From Terfezia claveryi (taxonomy: Eukaryota; Ascomycota; Pezizomycetes; Pezizales; Pezizaceae): a stretch of DNA of 64,000 nucleotides. Each line of letters starts with the position of its first letter. Position 1 is the first letter of the stretch. Shown here one piece after another: positions 22,889 through 33,726 of the stretch. The stretch lies in contig WHUX01000061.1 of NCBI GenBank assembly GCA_015179025.1, positions 62,001 through 126,000 on the forward strand, written 5' to 3'. A program made the position numbers and the translations under genes. The notes under the pieces were generated by a model. It was not told the origin of the DNA. It worked only from the letters and a program-made list of their open reading frames with translations, and did not search any database.

Positions 22889-23535
22889 CGGTCGTCGCTA
22901 GAGTAAAGACTCGAACCCAGTGGTGTCGAGTGTAGCAGCTGATGATGGCTAGAGATACGATTGAAAGCTTCTGGAGACCAACAGAGCAAGAAGCGGCGGA
23001 AACGCAAGTCGATGAACGTCTATATTGGCTGCTGGTGATGGTGCGGGGGGGAAGTTCGAGGTTGTTTTTCGAAGGTTGCCACCTCATAGGCCAGACGAGA
23101 ACAGAGCTAAGATGCCATGTGGCTGTATGGAGACCAGTGGCGGTGCGTGGCGGTCGTCTGCTTGGGTGGCGCCGTGGCGTCACGTAATAAGCCCAATGTG
23201 AGGGTAAACATACGTTACATCCAGATTCACTCTATTGGTACTATCCATCATGTCCGTGATCAAACAATGCCGCCTGCGGTGCGTAGTACGCGTATATATT
23301 TCAGAGATTAGAGCTGGGTCGGTGACTGTTCTAAGGGTTTGTGGATGCTCACGAGCTTGTATCCCATGTATTTCAAGTATCCCAGGGTGTGTTGCCAGAT
23401 GATTACATGATACCCCAATGCATCCTGGATCCCATTTCCCCAACTGATGTCTATACTGACTTGCCATTTTTTTGACCCCTACCGGCATCGCATAATATGG
23501 TACAATTCTCCCTAGAAACATCACTCGGGCCTGAA
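22889..23535. other. Intergenic region upstream of the J-protein gene
   Basis: The J-protein promoter lies next to 22889. No gene is seen. Open frames on both strands have no conserved features. Confidence 0.5.
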
Positions 23536-24099
23536 TCATACCCTCTTTGGCCTAATCCTCTCCAACTCTTTCTCCAACCTATCTATCTCCTCTACCCTTT
23601 CCCACTCAAAGATTAGCATGCAAACTCCCCGTCCACCAGGACATAGATGAAGTAGGTTATATCCAACCTTGCTTTCCCTTCTGTTCCTCTACCGCTTCAA
23701 GCTTCTTCCAACAGAAATACAACAGCTGATACGTCCCCATAGCTATAAGAAAGACTTTTGCTATTGGGCGGCCGTAGATTGTATAGAATGTAATCTAGAC
23801 GGCCGGGTCGGTATTAGCCCCCCATTGCAACCCCCAAAATTACAGAGTTTGGTGGAATGGGTAGTGTATACATGTGGTGAAACAGGTACCTTATCCTCCC
23901 TGGCCCCACTGCCTGTCGTCAAACATCGTCGTTGCTGGGTAAAGTTGTAGAGAATACTTCGCGACTGTTGTACCCGAACTTGACTCAAACTCCTTTGCGG
24001 AGGAAATCTGGCCTTTAGTACAGTTTGGTAGGAATCGCTCGATCCGATTCTTTGTATTGTCCGGGAGATGACTGTTCGCGTGGGGATTATGGCATTCAT
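23536..24099 (-). CDS. Small mitochondrial inner-membrane protein, possibly INA17-like
   Basis: Minus-strand exons are 24099-23890, 23794-23668 and 23624-23536, giving 141 residues in phase. The first 70 residues are Arg/Ser/Thr-rich without acids until the end (MNAIIPTRTVISRTIQRIGS, then RRCLTTGSGAREDK), a typical matrix-targeting presequence with an RRCL/TT cleavage region. Exon 2 reads ITFYTIYGRPIAKVFLIAMG followed by a short hydrophobic span and KKLEAVEEQKGKQ. Exon 3 forms a charged coiled coil (EWERVEEIDRLEKELERIR). One TM span plus a C-terminal coiled coil recalls ATP-synthase assembly factor Ina17, but that is a weak match from memory. The last intron (43 bases) is the least certain border. 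It is transcribed divergently from YSY6. Confidence 0.65.
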
Positions 24100-24330
24100 G
24101 GCGGGGTTCTATATGGGAGGTGCTGAAAGAAGGGGAGGAACCTGGGAGAATGTTATGTGTCCTTTTTTAGAATAGTCACTCGATATAAACCCACCGCTTA
24201 AGCTCCATCTCTTAATTTCTCTAATTTAACGAACAAAAATCTACATCAACCCTCAAGCACAACCGAGCTGCTCTACACATTAGACCTACGGTTTGGAACC
24301 TTTCAGGCACGAGATTCAAAGACATCGATA
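24100..24330. promoter_or_regulatory. Short divergent promoter region
   Basis: Only 231 bases separate the start codons of the small mitochondrial protein gene (minus) and YSY6 (plus), so both promoters must lie here. No consensus site beyond AT-rich TATA-like strings (GATATAAACC near 24181) was recognised. Confidence 0.45.
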
Positions 24331-24693
24331 ATGGTAAGAGAATGTTTTCCTGAGGCCGGTTACAGCCAGGGGTAGACTAATGAGCTTCGCTTCGTTCCCA
24401 TCTAGGCGCAAACTCCAACCCAGCGACGAGCAAACGAGAAATTCGCAAAGCGCGAGGAGTTAAAGCGAGGGAAGCCAGAAAGCGCGATTAAGGCGAAGAA
24501 AGAGAAGTTCAAGTCACCGATTTCTCCCCTATGGCTAGGTAAGCTGCCACTCTCGCTCCACACTCCGTGCTATCGATCAAGATCCCCTTGGGCTAACGGC
24601 TCCTCCAAATTCTACTTAGGCATCTTGGGATTCGTTGTTTTCGGTGGACTTCTTTTCGAGGTGATCCGCTTGATATTCCGAGCTTACCTCTGA
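24331..24693 (+). CDS. YSY6: Stress-associated ER protein, RAMP4/SERP homologue
   Basis: Exons 24331-24333, 24406-24538 and 24620-24693 code 69 residues, the usual length. The first coding exon is just the ATG, and the intron starts immediately after it. The product begins MAQTPTQRRANEKFAKREE. It has a basic middle (KAKKEKFKSPISPLW) and a single C-terminal membrane span (LGILGFVVFGGLLFEVIRLIF), as in the Ysy6/SERP1 family. It is a tail-anchored protein bound to the Sec61 translocon, thought to steady nascent membrane proteins under stress. A donor-like GTGATC at 24661 is not used here, since reading through gives the conserved end EVIRLIF before the stop. Confidence 0.9.
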
Positions 24694-24942
24694 GCTTTAC
24701 TATTGGCAGAATGGGTTGAGGATATCGATGATAATTGCTTTCTACTTACAGCACCCCCGGCATGGCTCGGACACCACACATATTTGCAGGGGTTGGTGCG
24801 ACCATTTATATTTATATAGAACTCGAGGAGCATTGGGGCTGGGGTTTCATAGCACTATTGTTTTAGCAAATCTGTGGCATAAATTTCAAAGTTTGTGGTA
24901 TTGTGGTATCAAGGTGTAGAAGTCGTCATACATCTCTAGAGC

Positions 24943-26096
24943 TCATGCACCCAATCCCTTCCTCTTGAAACCTGGCTCAGTCTTCATCAGCATGCAAGTA
25001 TTGTACTGCTGCTCTAGCTCCGTTTCTCTCTTTCTGATATTGTTACCTGCTGGTTGCGCTGACTGCGTGGTACTAGCCAACTTTGCCCCAAGTAACCGCA
25101 GAAATTTCGATTTCCGTGCGTATCCGCCTTGGAGTTGTGCTGCTGCCCCAGCCCAGTTTGTGTTAACGGGAGTGACATTCCGTGATGTGTGAGTAGTTCT
25201 TTTGTTGGTGAGGGCGACTGGATGTACGGGAGCTTTAATATGATGCTCCTTGTTTGGCAGTTTCTCTTTTGCCAGCTCCTGCCCTCTTAGTGTTGCGGTA
25301 GTAGTCACTGAAGCCTCTTTCTCCTTCTTATTCTCTTCCTTGTCTTTCTTTTCGTCCTTCTTGTCCTTCTTGCCCTTCTTGCCCTTCTTGACCTTCTTGT
25401 CCTTCTTGTCCTTCTTGTCCTCTTGTCCCTCTTGTCCCTCTTGTCCCTCTTGTCCCTCTTGTCCCTCTTGTCCTTCTTGTCCTTCTTGTCCTTCTTTTCT
25501 ATCTCCATCTCCATCTCCATCTCTTTCTTCTCCTTTATCGTGTCTTCCTCCCCCTTCCGCTCTCCCTCGTTCTCCATATCCCCTTTCCCTGCCCTTTCCC
25601 GCTTCTTCTCTGCCTGATCTATTTTCACATCTTCAGTGCGCCCCCCTCCGGATTTGTTGTATTTGTCCTTCTTCCTCTGCTTTTCCTCCCCTCCATTAGT
25701 GCCTTCCAGAACCAGATTTTCGGCAGCATTGTCTTTAGACCCTTCCTCCTTCGATGTATCAAGTATGCTTTGTGCAGGGCATACCTCATCGAATGCTTCC
25801 TTCGATTTGTATTTCCACTTCCCTCGTTCTGTATAATCTGTGCATTCGGTTTTCTTCTTCCTTCTCTTCCCATCCTTCTCCCCCGGTATCAGAGCCTAAT
25901 GTACGAGAATTAGTTGAACGTGAGGTGACAGATCGTCGTCAGGAAACTACCGAATCTGGATCTGGCTTGTCCTCATATCGTTTGCGCTTCTTGGAGGATT
26001 TGTCCTTCTCTAGACTTGTCGATTAGCCATGACCGGTGAAGGCTCGGGGAGATATTACTTACCTTCCACTGAAGTTAGAGAATATTTGTTGCCCAT
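24943..26096 (-). CDS. SMAP-domain (small acidic protein-like) gene with apparent one-base frameshift
   Basis: Minus-strand exons are 26096-26063, 26009-25951 and 25895-24943. The first reads MGNKYSLTSVE, the second KDKSSKKRKRYEDKPDPDS. Exon 3 is a long Lys/Glu/Asp-rich region that runs into a 9-base minisatellite coding DKR/DKK repeats. At about 25419-25421 one base is missing from a repeat unit, and the frame then goes to a stop after an Arg-rich tail (25305). The other frame remains open and carries the conserved C-terminus: TNWAGAAAQLQGGYARKSKF, FLRLLGAKL, ELEQQYNTCMLMK and KRKGLGA, as in fungal SMAP-domain proteins. With one base restored the total length would be a multiple of three. 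Assembly error or a real length allele are both possible. Function of the family is poorly known, likely nuclear. Confidence 0.7.
25330..25498. repeat. Coding minisatellite, 9-base unit
   Basis: Tandem degenerate copies of a 9-base unit (minus strand GACAAGARG) form about 17 units. They encode alternating Asp-Lys-Lys/Arg in the SMAP-domain gene. A unit that has lost one G lies near 25420. Confidence 0.85.
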
Positions 26097-29000
26097 GTTG
26101 ACGAAATTGATGTAGAGATGTCGATGTGGAAATTCAAGCATGGGTAGTCATGCCAAGATTGATGTAGAGTCAACGACATAAGTAACTGACGCTAAATATT
26201 TTATATCTATCGTTATATATAACTATTCAACCTGATGGATCTTCATGCTTATATGGGGTATGCAACTTGTAGAGCAGTACGTCCTGGCAGATGGTGATGA
26301 GGAGGAGTACCTACGGTTTCCAAAATATAAAAAATACAAGAGTTAGTTGAGTATCTTGGGCTTGCGGAATGGGTCAACTTAGCAAACACGAGTACAAGGG
26401 GGGGGGGGGGGGGGGTATGCGAGGTGCAGAGCATGGGATTAATATGCTATGTCCCCAGGGCGAAAATGGCAAGGGAGAGGAATTAGAATATTCGAGAGCA
26501 GGAGGCCTTTAGTGTGATGATCACTTTGCTGTGGAGTGGGGATTTTTGTCACAATTTTGGGAGCTCAATTTAGCAATGGAGAGTGGAGCATTGATTGACC
26601 GTTCATCAGATTCCGTAAATTATCTGGTTCATATCTTGATATAAAATTGCCAGTCTTGCCCACGTGATTACCTTACCGCTTCAGGTACGGAGTGAGTGTT
26701 GGTGGTAAAGAAGATGCTGGCGTAGTGGAAGTAGTTGCAGAGGAAGTCAAAGGTGATGGTCTGACTTGGTCGTGTGTCTATCAAATACGTAGGTAAGCCT
26801 ATGAAAATCGGCTCTCATGGCTTCATCATTCGTAAGTTATTTCGTCTTTCCTGTATAAAACCACTGCCTGGGGCAGATGGAATATAACCTCACGAGCATC
26901 TACAACCACTTGAAGGTCTCGCTTTTTCGACAATCTTCTTGCCAAGTTATCTCTGGACACTTCCACAGTCCTCTTCCCCCTTTTTACCTGTTCCTGTGCT
27001 TTTTTCACCTTTGATTAATGTCCCGAGCCTTCTCTATGAAATTTCTCCATACATCTATTGCTTGTTCTAGGTCTGGGGTTGTCGGTGGTGAAATACCAGA
27101 CAGTGGCTTCTGTGCTTCAATGCTTAGGCTGTTTGGTGACCTGTAATGCCGTTAAAGTCGAAACCCGGCTCGAGATATCGCTCTGCATTGTTTGTACACA
27201 AGCACACATTTGTACTTCAGCCCTGGAGTATGGTTGTATCCGCTTGGCCTTTGAAGTGTGAATCTCACTGCGTAGAGTTGTAGAGTTTCATTGCGTGTAT
27301 TTTTGTTGGGTCCTGCTAGTGACATCGTAGAGCTGCTGGTAATGTGAGGTGCTTCAGCCGGAGATGTTGATAGTTCTGATCTAACTCGAGACATTGTTTA
27401 TTAGCAATAGAACCAAAATATCGAAGTCAAAACTTTTCTCTCTGACATTTTGCCATGCTTAACTTAAGGACGCTGGCTCCGTGACCCCACGCTGTTTAGT
27501 GATCACAACAGGTTAAGCACTTATGCCTTTGAGTTCCGACTCCTTGTTTCGGGCATTTCCTATCATCCTCGGGTAGTGTACCGGTACTAAACTCATGGCA
27601 AGCCAACATTGATATCGTCCACACCAGCCGGTTCTGTCTTATACTCTCCGAAAATTTGCAAAAAAACCATGTTATGTAAGGCGGAATATGATGGGCAAAA
27701 ACGTCCCGGTAAAGCACACCTTCTGCTTACCGTCATCACAGCTAATGGAAAATATGTTTTCCATCTTGGAGGTATGTACAGTACATTCCTTTCTAGCCCA
27801 AGTACTAAGAAATAGGTACACTCAAACCTTGCTATACCGGACCTCGCTATAGCGGATCCCTTGGTATACCGGATGGGTAGTCTCGAACCCCCCGGATGGG
27901 CTGGTAAGGGGTTACAGGGATTGTTACCGGGATTATTACAGGTAAATGTAATTGCTATAACGGAATAATGCTAACAGTAGTAAGGCCTCAAAACAGCACA
28001 ATAGCATAGAAAAGAATACAAAATAGCGCAACCACGAAATAGCACAGCTACAGAACAAAACAGTAGAATATAATCCGAAAACCAATCAGTAATAGAGCGC
28101 TGAACACAGAGCTTCTATGCCGAATAGATGAGAGCGTGCTTAAGCAGTTGTAATTGGATCCTCAAGATCTTCCTCCTCGCTTTCCTCAGTATCTAAATGC
28201 TTTATATCATGAATAATCTCTTGTGCCAACCAGACTACCTTTTACCCCGCCCCACGCTATTTGCTATAGACAGATTATAGCAGATTTATGCAGTCCGGTA
28301 TAGCAAGGTTGAGTGTAGGTACTCTGATTGGCACTTAAGTAAGCATTGACATGCCTCATGGCCCCCCCCCCCCCCCCCCCCAAATGAGCTACAGTCTGTA
28401 TAACTCCTGACTGCTAAGAAAGCCCAAGCTGCCATAGACTGTTTATCCTCTGGAACAAAGCCGAGTAGAGCATGATGATTTGTCTGGTTGTAGGTAACTG
28501 TCTCAAAATCTAAGTAAACTGCACCCATATATCCTCATTGACCTTCAGTAGCTCGCAGTTGACAAGCCCTATGCCTGAATTGTGCTGAGATGTCCTAACG
28601 ACCACCAGACCTGTAAGCAAGACATGCTTTCACACAACTCATCAATTTCCGACATTACTTCGCCTTTGTTCCGAATATTGGCCTCACATCCTTTTGAACA
28701 AACCTGACACAGAGAAAACTATTTAAACCAAAATGGGCGTCGACAATAAAGCTTCTGTTGACAAGGAGTCTCGTCTCGTGCTCCCTCTCGATCCTCAGCT
28801 GCAGAGTTATCATGTATACAGTATACCTTCCAAAAGATGTCGTGTATCCACGGCTTCCTCGTTCAATACCTCGTTCTCCGGTTCGAGCTGTCAGGGCTGA
28901 CATACGCCTTTCGCGAATAGTTGTCATCTGCCTGAAACTAGCATTTATGTACTACTGACTAAGCGACATCATATGATAACCTCTCCAAGTGGATTCTGGT

Positions 29001-29636
29001 TGGGCTTGAGGTTATTCATCGAATCACAGTCATGCTTTCAAACCTGAAATTACCCGTGGCTCGCCGCCCCGCCGGGCAACGGACTCCGTAGGTGATCTCG
29101 TATACGGCAACTGCCCCACTCTGACGCGATTTCCGTCTTAGATTTGAGCCTTCAAACTTCTCAATCCCTGGTTACTTCTGAGTGATCTGTTCTCAAACTA
29201 AATCACTCTTGCAAAGGTAGTCTAAGTACTTGCTGGCTATGCTTCCGTCTCAACGACCCATATCTCAGTTCTCAGAAAGGGATGTGCACTTGCTATTATT
29301 CATTCCTTCCAAGCAAGCGGCATTCCCGACCCTGGGCAGTTAAGCTTGTTTCTTGGGTTTACAGAAAACCTGCTACAGTCTCTCCCATTTACCGTCATTT
29401 TCATAGTTTGATGTTTGTCTGCTGTGTGCACTCCGCCCTGTCTTCCCTTTTTCTTTAGGACATTGCTTCCACTCGCTCAATATCTTTATATACCCAGTTA
29501 TCTTCTCAAATTGAGTAAATTTTGCATTTTACCCACCTTAACGATCGATACTCCTTGGAGCCACGAATCCCAATTGCCTTTTTCTTGGAAACAAAAGGTC
29601 TACATTGAGTGTCACTCAGAAGATAATATACGTGGT
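26097..29636. other. Long intergenic region with repeats
   Basis: About 3.5 kb without a supported gene. It holds a poly-G run of about 18 at 26398-26415, the TIR element at 27819-28315 and a poly-C run of about 20 at 28362-28381. The right end should contain the promoter and 5' UTR of the gene at 29637. The scattered short frames lack conservation. Confidence 0.55.
27819..28315. mobile_element. Nonautonomous TIR element, pogo/Tc1-mariner-like
   Basis: The left end CACTCAAACCTTGCTATACC and the right end GGTATAGCAAGGTTGAGTG are near-perfect inverted repeats of about 23 bases. Both are flanked by TA, the target duplication of Tc1/mariner-pogo elements. Inside the left end a second CCTCGCTATAGCGGATC-type subrepeat follows. 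The interior (about 450 bases) has no transposase frame and includes one copy of the AACCAGACTAC motif near 28231. It is best read as a miniature element mobilised in trans. Confidence 0.8.
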
Positions 29637-31277
29637 ATGGGAAACACACAGTCAGTCCCCAGTGATGATCGTCAGGATTCGAAGCGTCCTGAGTATGGCA
29701 GAAGAAAGCTCTCCAAGCCACGAGTTGGGAATCATAGTGGCCGCCGAGGCTTATCATATTTTCCACCACCATCTGCGATAACCGTTGGGGGGGTCTTGAA
29801 TGCAAAAAATGAAGCTGTGCAGGAAATCGGTAGTGCCGCCCCGTGGCAGCAGGCTATTTGGGGGGATACCAATATATCCGATCTAGAAGATGGAACTTGC
29901 ACCTTGAAAAGTTGGGGCCCTCATAGACAGCACCATTCGCGCTATTATTCACGACATCCTCTTTCTCATACTTGGAACCAATCTCTTGATCTTGCGGGAA
30001 GCTATCGAGGCACCTCTCGGCCACTCTCAAGATTTGGCTCCACTCGGAATTCTATGTTGACGTCAGAAAGTAGACCGGAGCCAGAAGCAACTGATTTGCA
30101 ACAGAGCCACCCACCTTCCAGTGTTATGCATCGTCGATCTCAGATCTTCGCTGCACCGCCGGCAACCAAAACCCGTCGGCAGCCTACCTTCACTTTAGAA
30201 GGTGGCATGCCGGCTCCCCAACAGCTTGCTCTCGAACTTGCAGAGAGAGCTCAAACCCCCACTGGCTACTCAGTATTGGGAGGTTTCAAACGTGGGAGTT
30301 TGAGAATTGTGAATACTACAGCTTCCCCTTCACCGCCACAAGATGCTAGACCACGGCGCCGTAACACATCCCCAGCTCATGGCAATACATCAACCCACTC
30401 ACTCCGGACGGTAACACCTACGCCACAGCTGACTATCACACCTGGTGACAATGGAGGATACTTTGGAAATTATGGAATTCTCACCGTTCTAAACCCTACA
30501 GTTAACGGTTCTCCGGTGCTGGGAGAGGCTTATCAGTTGAGAGCACTCACCCCAGCTTCATTCGAAACAGCTCCGGAGGAGATTCCTCACTCTCAACAGG
30601 CTTCCGAGGGTCATACACCGCCGATAATAGACCCGTTAAAAACGCAGTGCACCACAACATTCCCGGACAGTACTCTTATGCCCTCCGAGGTACAAAAGAC
30701 AGGCCAAGAGTTGGATTCGTTGGCAAATTACACATTAACACAGTCTTCGGCACATGAACGTCATTCAACATTCACATCTCACAAAATTGCAGGAACTCCT
30801 GACAATTCACCAATTCCACGAAGCGCATCCTCTTCCTCTAGCTCCAGTATTTATACTGATCCACTGGAGGCTAAGCACACGGAAAGGAGTTCGGCCCGCC
30901 GCCCCTCGGTGAAGACCGGAACAGATAGCGGGTACTGTTCCTCAGGGAGTATTAAATCATGGCAATCTTGGTCCGCAACCGTAGCCAATGGTGATTTTCA
31001 CACTGCCTGTACCACTCCGAGCACCGAGTTAGACAAACGAATCTCGGACAACAATCCAGAGCCTGAGGTAAAGAGAGAGCAGCCGGATTCAGAAAATCAG
31101 TGCCCTCAAGTAATACAACAAAATGAGGTTCCCCTGAGATCCACTGATAAGTATCGCATACGTGCCACACTGGAGGGTCCAATCCACGAAGACACTGTGC
31201 TACATGAGCGAGCTTCAAAGCCGAGTCTTCAGATGTCTCTCCGTCGTCAAGCATATTCACGTTCCCGGCCTCGCTAG
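29637..31277 (+). CDS. Predicted N-myristoylated disordered protein
   Basis: The ATG at 29637 opens a single-exon frame of 546 residues. The frame stays open upstream without another ATG-supported start, and the start fits because it begins MGNTQSVPSDD, a good N-myristoylation signal (Gly2, Ser6). A basic stretch follows (RRKLSKPRVGNHSGRRG), which could add electrostatic membrane binding. The rest is Ser/Pro/Thr-rich with no predicted domain. Recurring SP/TP sites (TASPSPP, TPTPQLTITPG) and a Ser run (SASSSSSSSIYTD) suggest a phosphorylated scaffold at the plasma membrane. No enzyme motif was recognised and the name is left open. Fungal proteins with an MGxxxS start and the KLSKPR-type basic motif exist, but I cannot name the family. 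Confidence 0.75.
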   Translation: MGNTQSVPSDDRQDSKRPEYGRRKLSKPRVGNHSGRRGLSYFPPPSAITVGGVLNAKNEAVQEIGSAAPWQQAIWGDTNISDLEDGTCTLKSWGPHRQHHSRYYSRHPLSHTWNQSLDLAGSYRGTSRPLSRFGSTRNSMLTSESRPEPEATDLQQSHPPSSVMHRRSQIFAAPPATKTRRQPTFTLEGGMPAPQQLALELAERAQTPTGYSVLGGFKRGSLRIVNTTASPSPPQDARPRRRNTSPAHGNTSTHSLRTVTPTPQLTITPGDNGGYFGNYGILTVLNPTVNGSPVLGEAYQLRALTPASFETAPEEIPHSQQASEGHTPPIIDPLKTQCTTTFPDSTLMPSEVQKTGQELDSLANYTLTQSSAHERHSTFTSHKIAGTPDNSPIPRSASSSSSSSIYTDPLEAKHTERSSARRPSVKTGTDSGYCSSGSIKSWQSWSATVANGDFHTACTTPSTELDKRISDNNPEPEVKREQPDSENQCPQVIQQNEVPLRSTDKYRIRATLEGPIHEDTVLHERASKPSLQMSLRRQAYSRSRPR

Positions 31278-32392
31278 TAACGTACCTGAGCCCTCAATTC
31301 AGAAAGCTTGGGGCAGGTAACAGATCTTCCTTAGCCATTGACCACACACACAAACACAAAACCTATCATCGTTTCAAAGAGGGTCGGGTATACTGCAGAT
31401 GACAACAGTACCTGCGTAACCCTTGGGTGCACCACTCCCACTCCGACGGTTCCCCAGCTACACTAGAGTATATTGATACCTCAAATTCTCACGACAGAAT
31501 TCGATAGAAGATCAATATCTCCTTCTCTAGATCTTATTCCTGGCCGATGATTGTTTTCTCGCCATTTTCTGTTTTATTATTCTGCGCATTGATTGATTGA
31601 TACGGAGTTCATAGGATGGATTTGGGCGGTATCTAAGTTTCATGTCTATCCAGTATCTTTGGATCTTACAATCCTCTCGAATATCGGGCCTTCTCCCATG
31701 TCCTCACTCATTCTTGGCCTATAAAATATCGCCATGGGCACTTTTGCATGCATCTATTTTGGTACTCCACATGTTGAAAAGCACGTGAGCTAATCCAGTA
31801 TATGACATTGTGGCTATGTGCCACTCATGCATATACTGATGTTGTGGCGAGATGCCACTCACGTAACCTCACGTAACTCCTGCTTTCTCGCAATACTTAC
31901 CTGTAATAGCAATGCTGTTCGCATTATCCCTTCATGTATATAGAGCTCTTCTAGCTTCTATAGAGGGGAAAAAGGATGAGGAATCTCATATACTCGCACA
32001 TACTCATATATTCGAACATCTCATATTTACGTGCTCACTCATACATTCGGACTGTACATTCGCACCCTACGTTCGTACGGTCTTACAGACACACATACTC
32101 GCATATATCAGGTGAAGTGTCCCTTTATTGGCCATTCATCTGTCTATTCGCTGTTAATGTTGCTCTCACTCCAAGACCACACACGTGAGCTGCAAAATTT
32201 TCCAAAGTTTCTCGCCACTTCTAGACGCCATCAGAAGCTTGGCATCGTATGGCAGAATAAGATTCGATTTCCAGGATGGCTACCCCTCCTCTATCAGGTG
32301 AAGTTGCATTTTAAATTGGCTTCCTCCTACCTCTCCAAGCGAATCCTTTTGTCTATGTTCCATATCACTCGATTGGATAATTCAAGCCAACC
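31278..32392. other. Intergenic region upstream of MRI1
   Basis: No gene was found. A stretch at about 31990-32110 has loose tandem repetition of CATACTCGCATAT-like strings. The right end is the MRI1 promoter and 5' UTR. Confidence 0.5.
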
Positions 32393-33726
32393 ATGTCTCT
32401 TGAGGCTATCAAGTATACCCGCGGCGAGCTCCGGATCCTCGACCAACTCAAACTGCCTCACGAGTCTATATATGTCGATATCAAGACGTCCAAGGATGGA
32501 TATTATGCCATCGTTAACATGGTGGTTCGGGGTGCTCCTGCCATCGCCATTGTTGCAGCTCTTTCACTTGCAATCGAACTTGAGACGCTAAGGGGGAAAC
32601 TTTCAGAGTACACTGCTCGCGGTATCCAGGACTATATTGAAAAGGCGTTAGATTACTTAAATACATCTAGGCCGACGGCTGTCAATCTCTCCGATGCGGT
32701 AACGAAGCTTAAGGCAGCAGTGGCCAAGGGAGCGGCACGGGAAGGGAGCACTGCGCAGTCTGTGGTAGACGTTTACCAGGCTGGTGCGGAGGACATGTTG
32801 GAGGCGGATGTGGCAGACAATAAAAATATTGGAAACTTTGGAGCCGAGTGGCTTTTGAAAACAGTTGCGGGGAAGGAGAAAATTTCGGTGCTCACACACT
32901 GTAACACGGGGTAAGTAGGCTGAAATAACCCCCTTATAATTCATCTAACCCCCTTATAATTCATCATCCAAGACCTTTTCAAAGCAAGAAGCCTGGGGTC
33001 TACTAATATTACATACATCCATATATCATTGTGCCGTGAGCTAGCCATTACGGCAACTACGGCCTTGTCTGACGTGCCATTGCATATAATAGGTCTCTAG
33101 CAACTGCCGGGTACGGCACTGCCCTCGGAATCATTCGCTCCCTATGGTCCTCAAGGTCTCTTGTTCACGCCTTTTGCACGGAAACCAGACCTTACAACCA
33201 GGGTTCGAGATTAACAGCATACGAGCTGGTCCACGAGGGAATTCCGGCAACTCTGATCACTGACTCCATGGCAGCAGCAATTATGCAGATGAAGAAGGTT
33301 GATGCAGTGGTAGTGGGTGCAGATCGTGTGGTTGCAAATGGTGACACAGCAAACAAAATTGGAACGTACCAGCTTGCAGTCCTGGCTAAATACCACCATG
33401 TTAAATTTGTTGTTGCTGCACCCACAACCTCAATCGATATGAAAACCGCTCACGGCAAAGACATTCACATTGAGCAACGACCATGGCACGAGGTTGTCAA
33501 GATTTCAGGTCCCAGGGTAGATGAGATTGTGGGCGACCGTCTGGCTTTGGATCTCAAGCACATCCACACGGTCAACACGGCTGCTCACGGGATAGGTGTT
33601 TTCAACCCCTCATTCGATGTAACACCAGCAGAGTTAATTGATGCTATCGTAACCGAGAAAGGAGTCGCCCTGAAAGATGCCGAGGGGAAGTTTCATTTGG
33701 ATGCGTTTATTACCACTTTAAATTGA
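32393..33726 (+). CDS. MRI1: Methylthioribose-1-phosphate isomerase
   Basis: Exons 32393-32910 and 33093-33726 give 383 residues, the usual size. The enzyme converts 5-methylthioribose-1-phosphate to methylthioribulose-1-phosphate in methionine salvage. It belongs to the eIF2B alpha/beta/delta fold family. Motifs seen: [18 protein letters not shown] near the N-terminus, [20 protein letters not shown] across the intron with the catalytic Cys, [36 protein letters not shown] with the catalytic Asp, and the late [13 protein letters not shown]. The RGAPAI and NTGSLAT motifs separate it from eIF2B subunits. The 182-base intron contains a direct tandem duplication of a 20-base unit (32926-32965). 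Confidence 0.95.

Noticed and set aside
24661..24716. A third intron in YSY6 leading to a longer C-terminus
   Set aside because: Reading through gives the expected family ending EVIRLIF and a short tail; the alternative exon has no conserved sequence.
25330..25498. CRISPR-like or regulatory array
   Set aside because: It is a coding minisatellite without spacers, in a eukaryotic genome.
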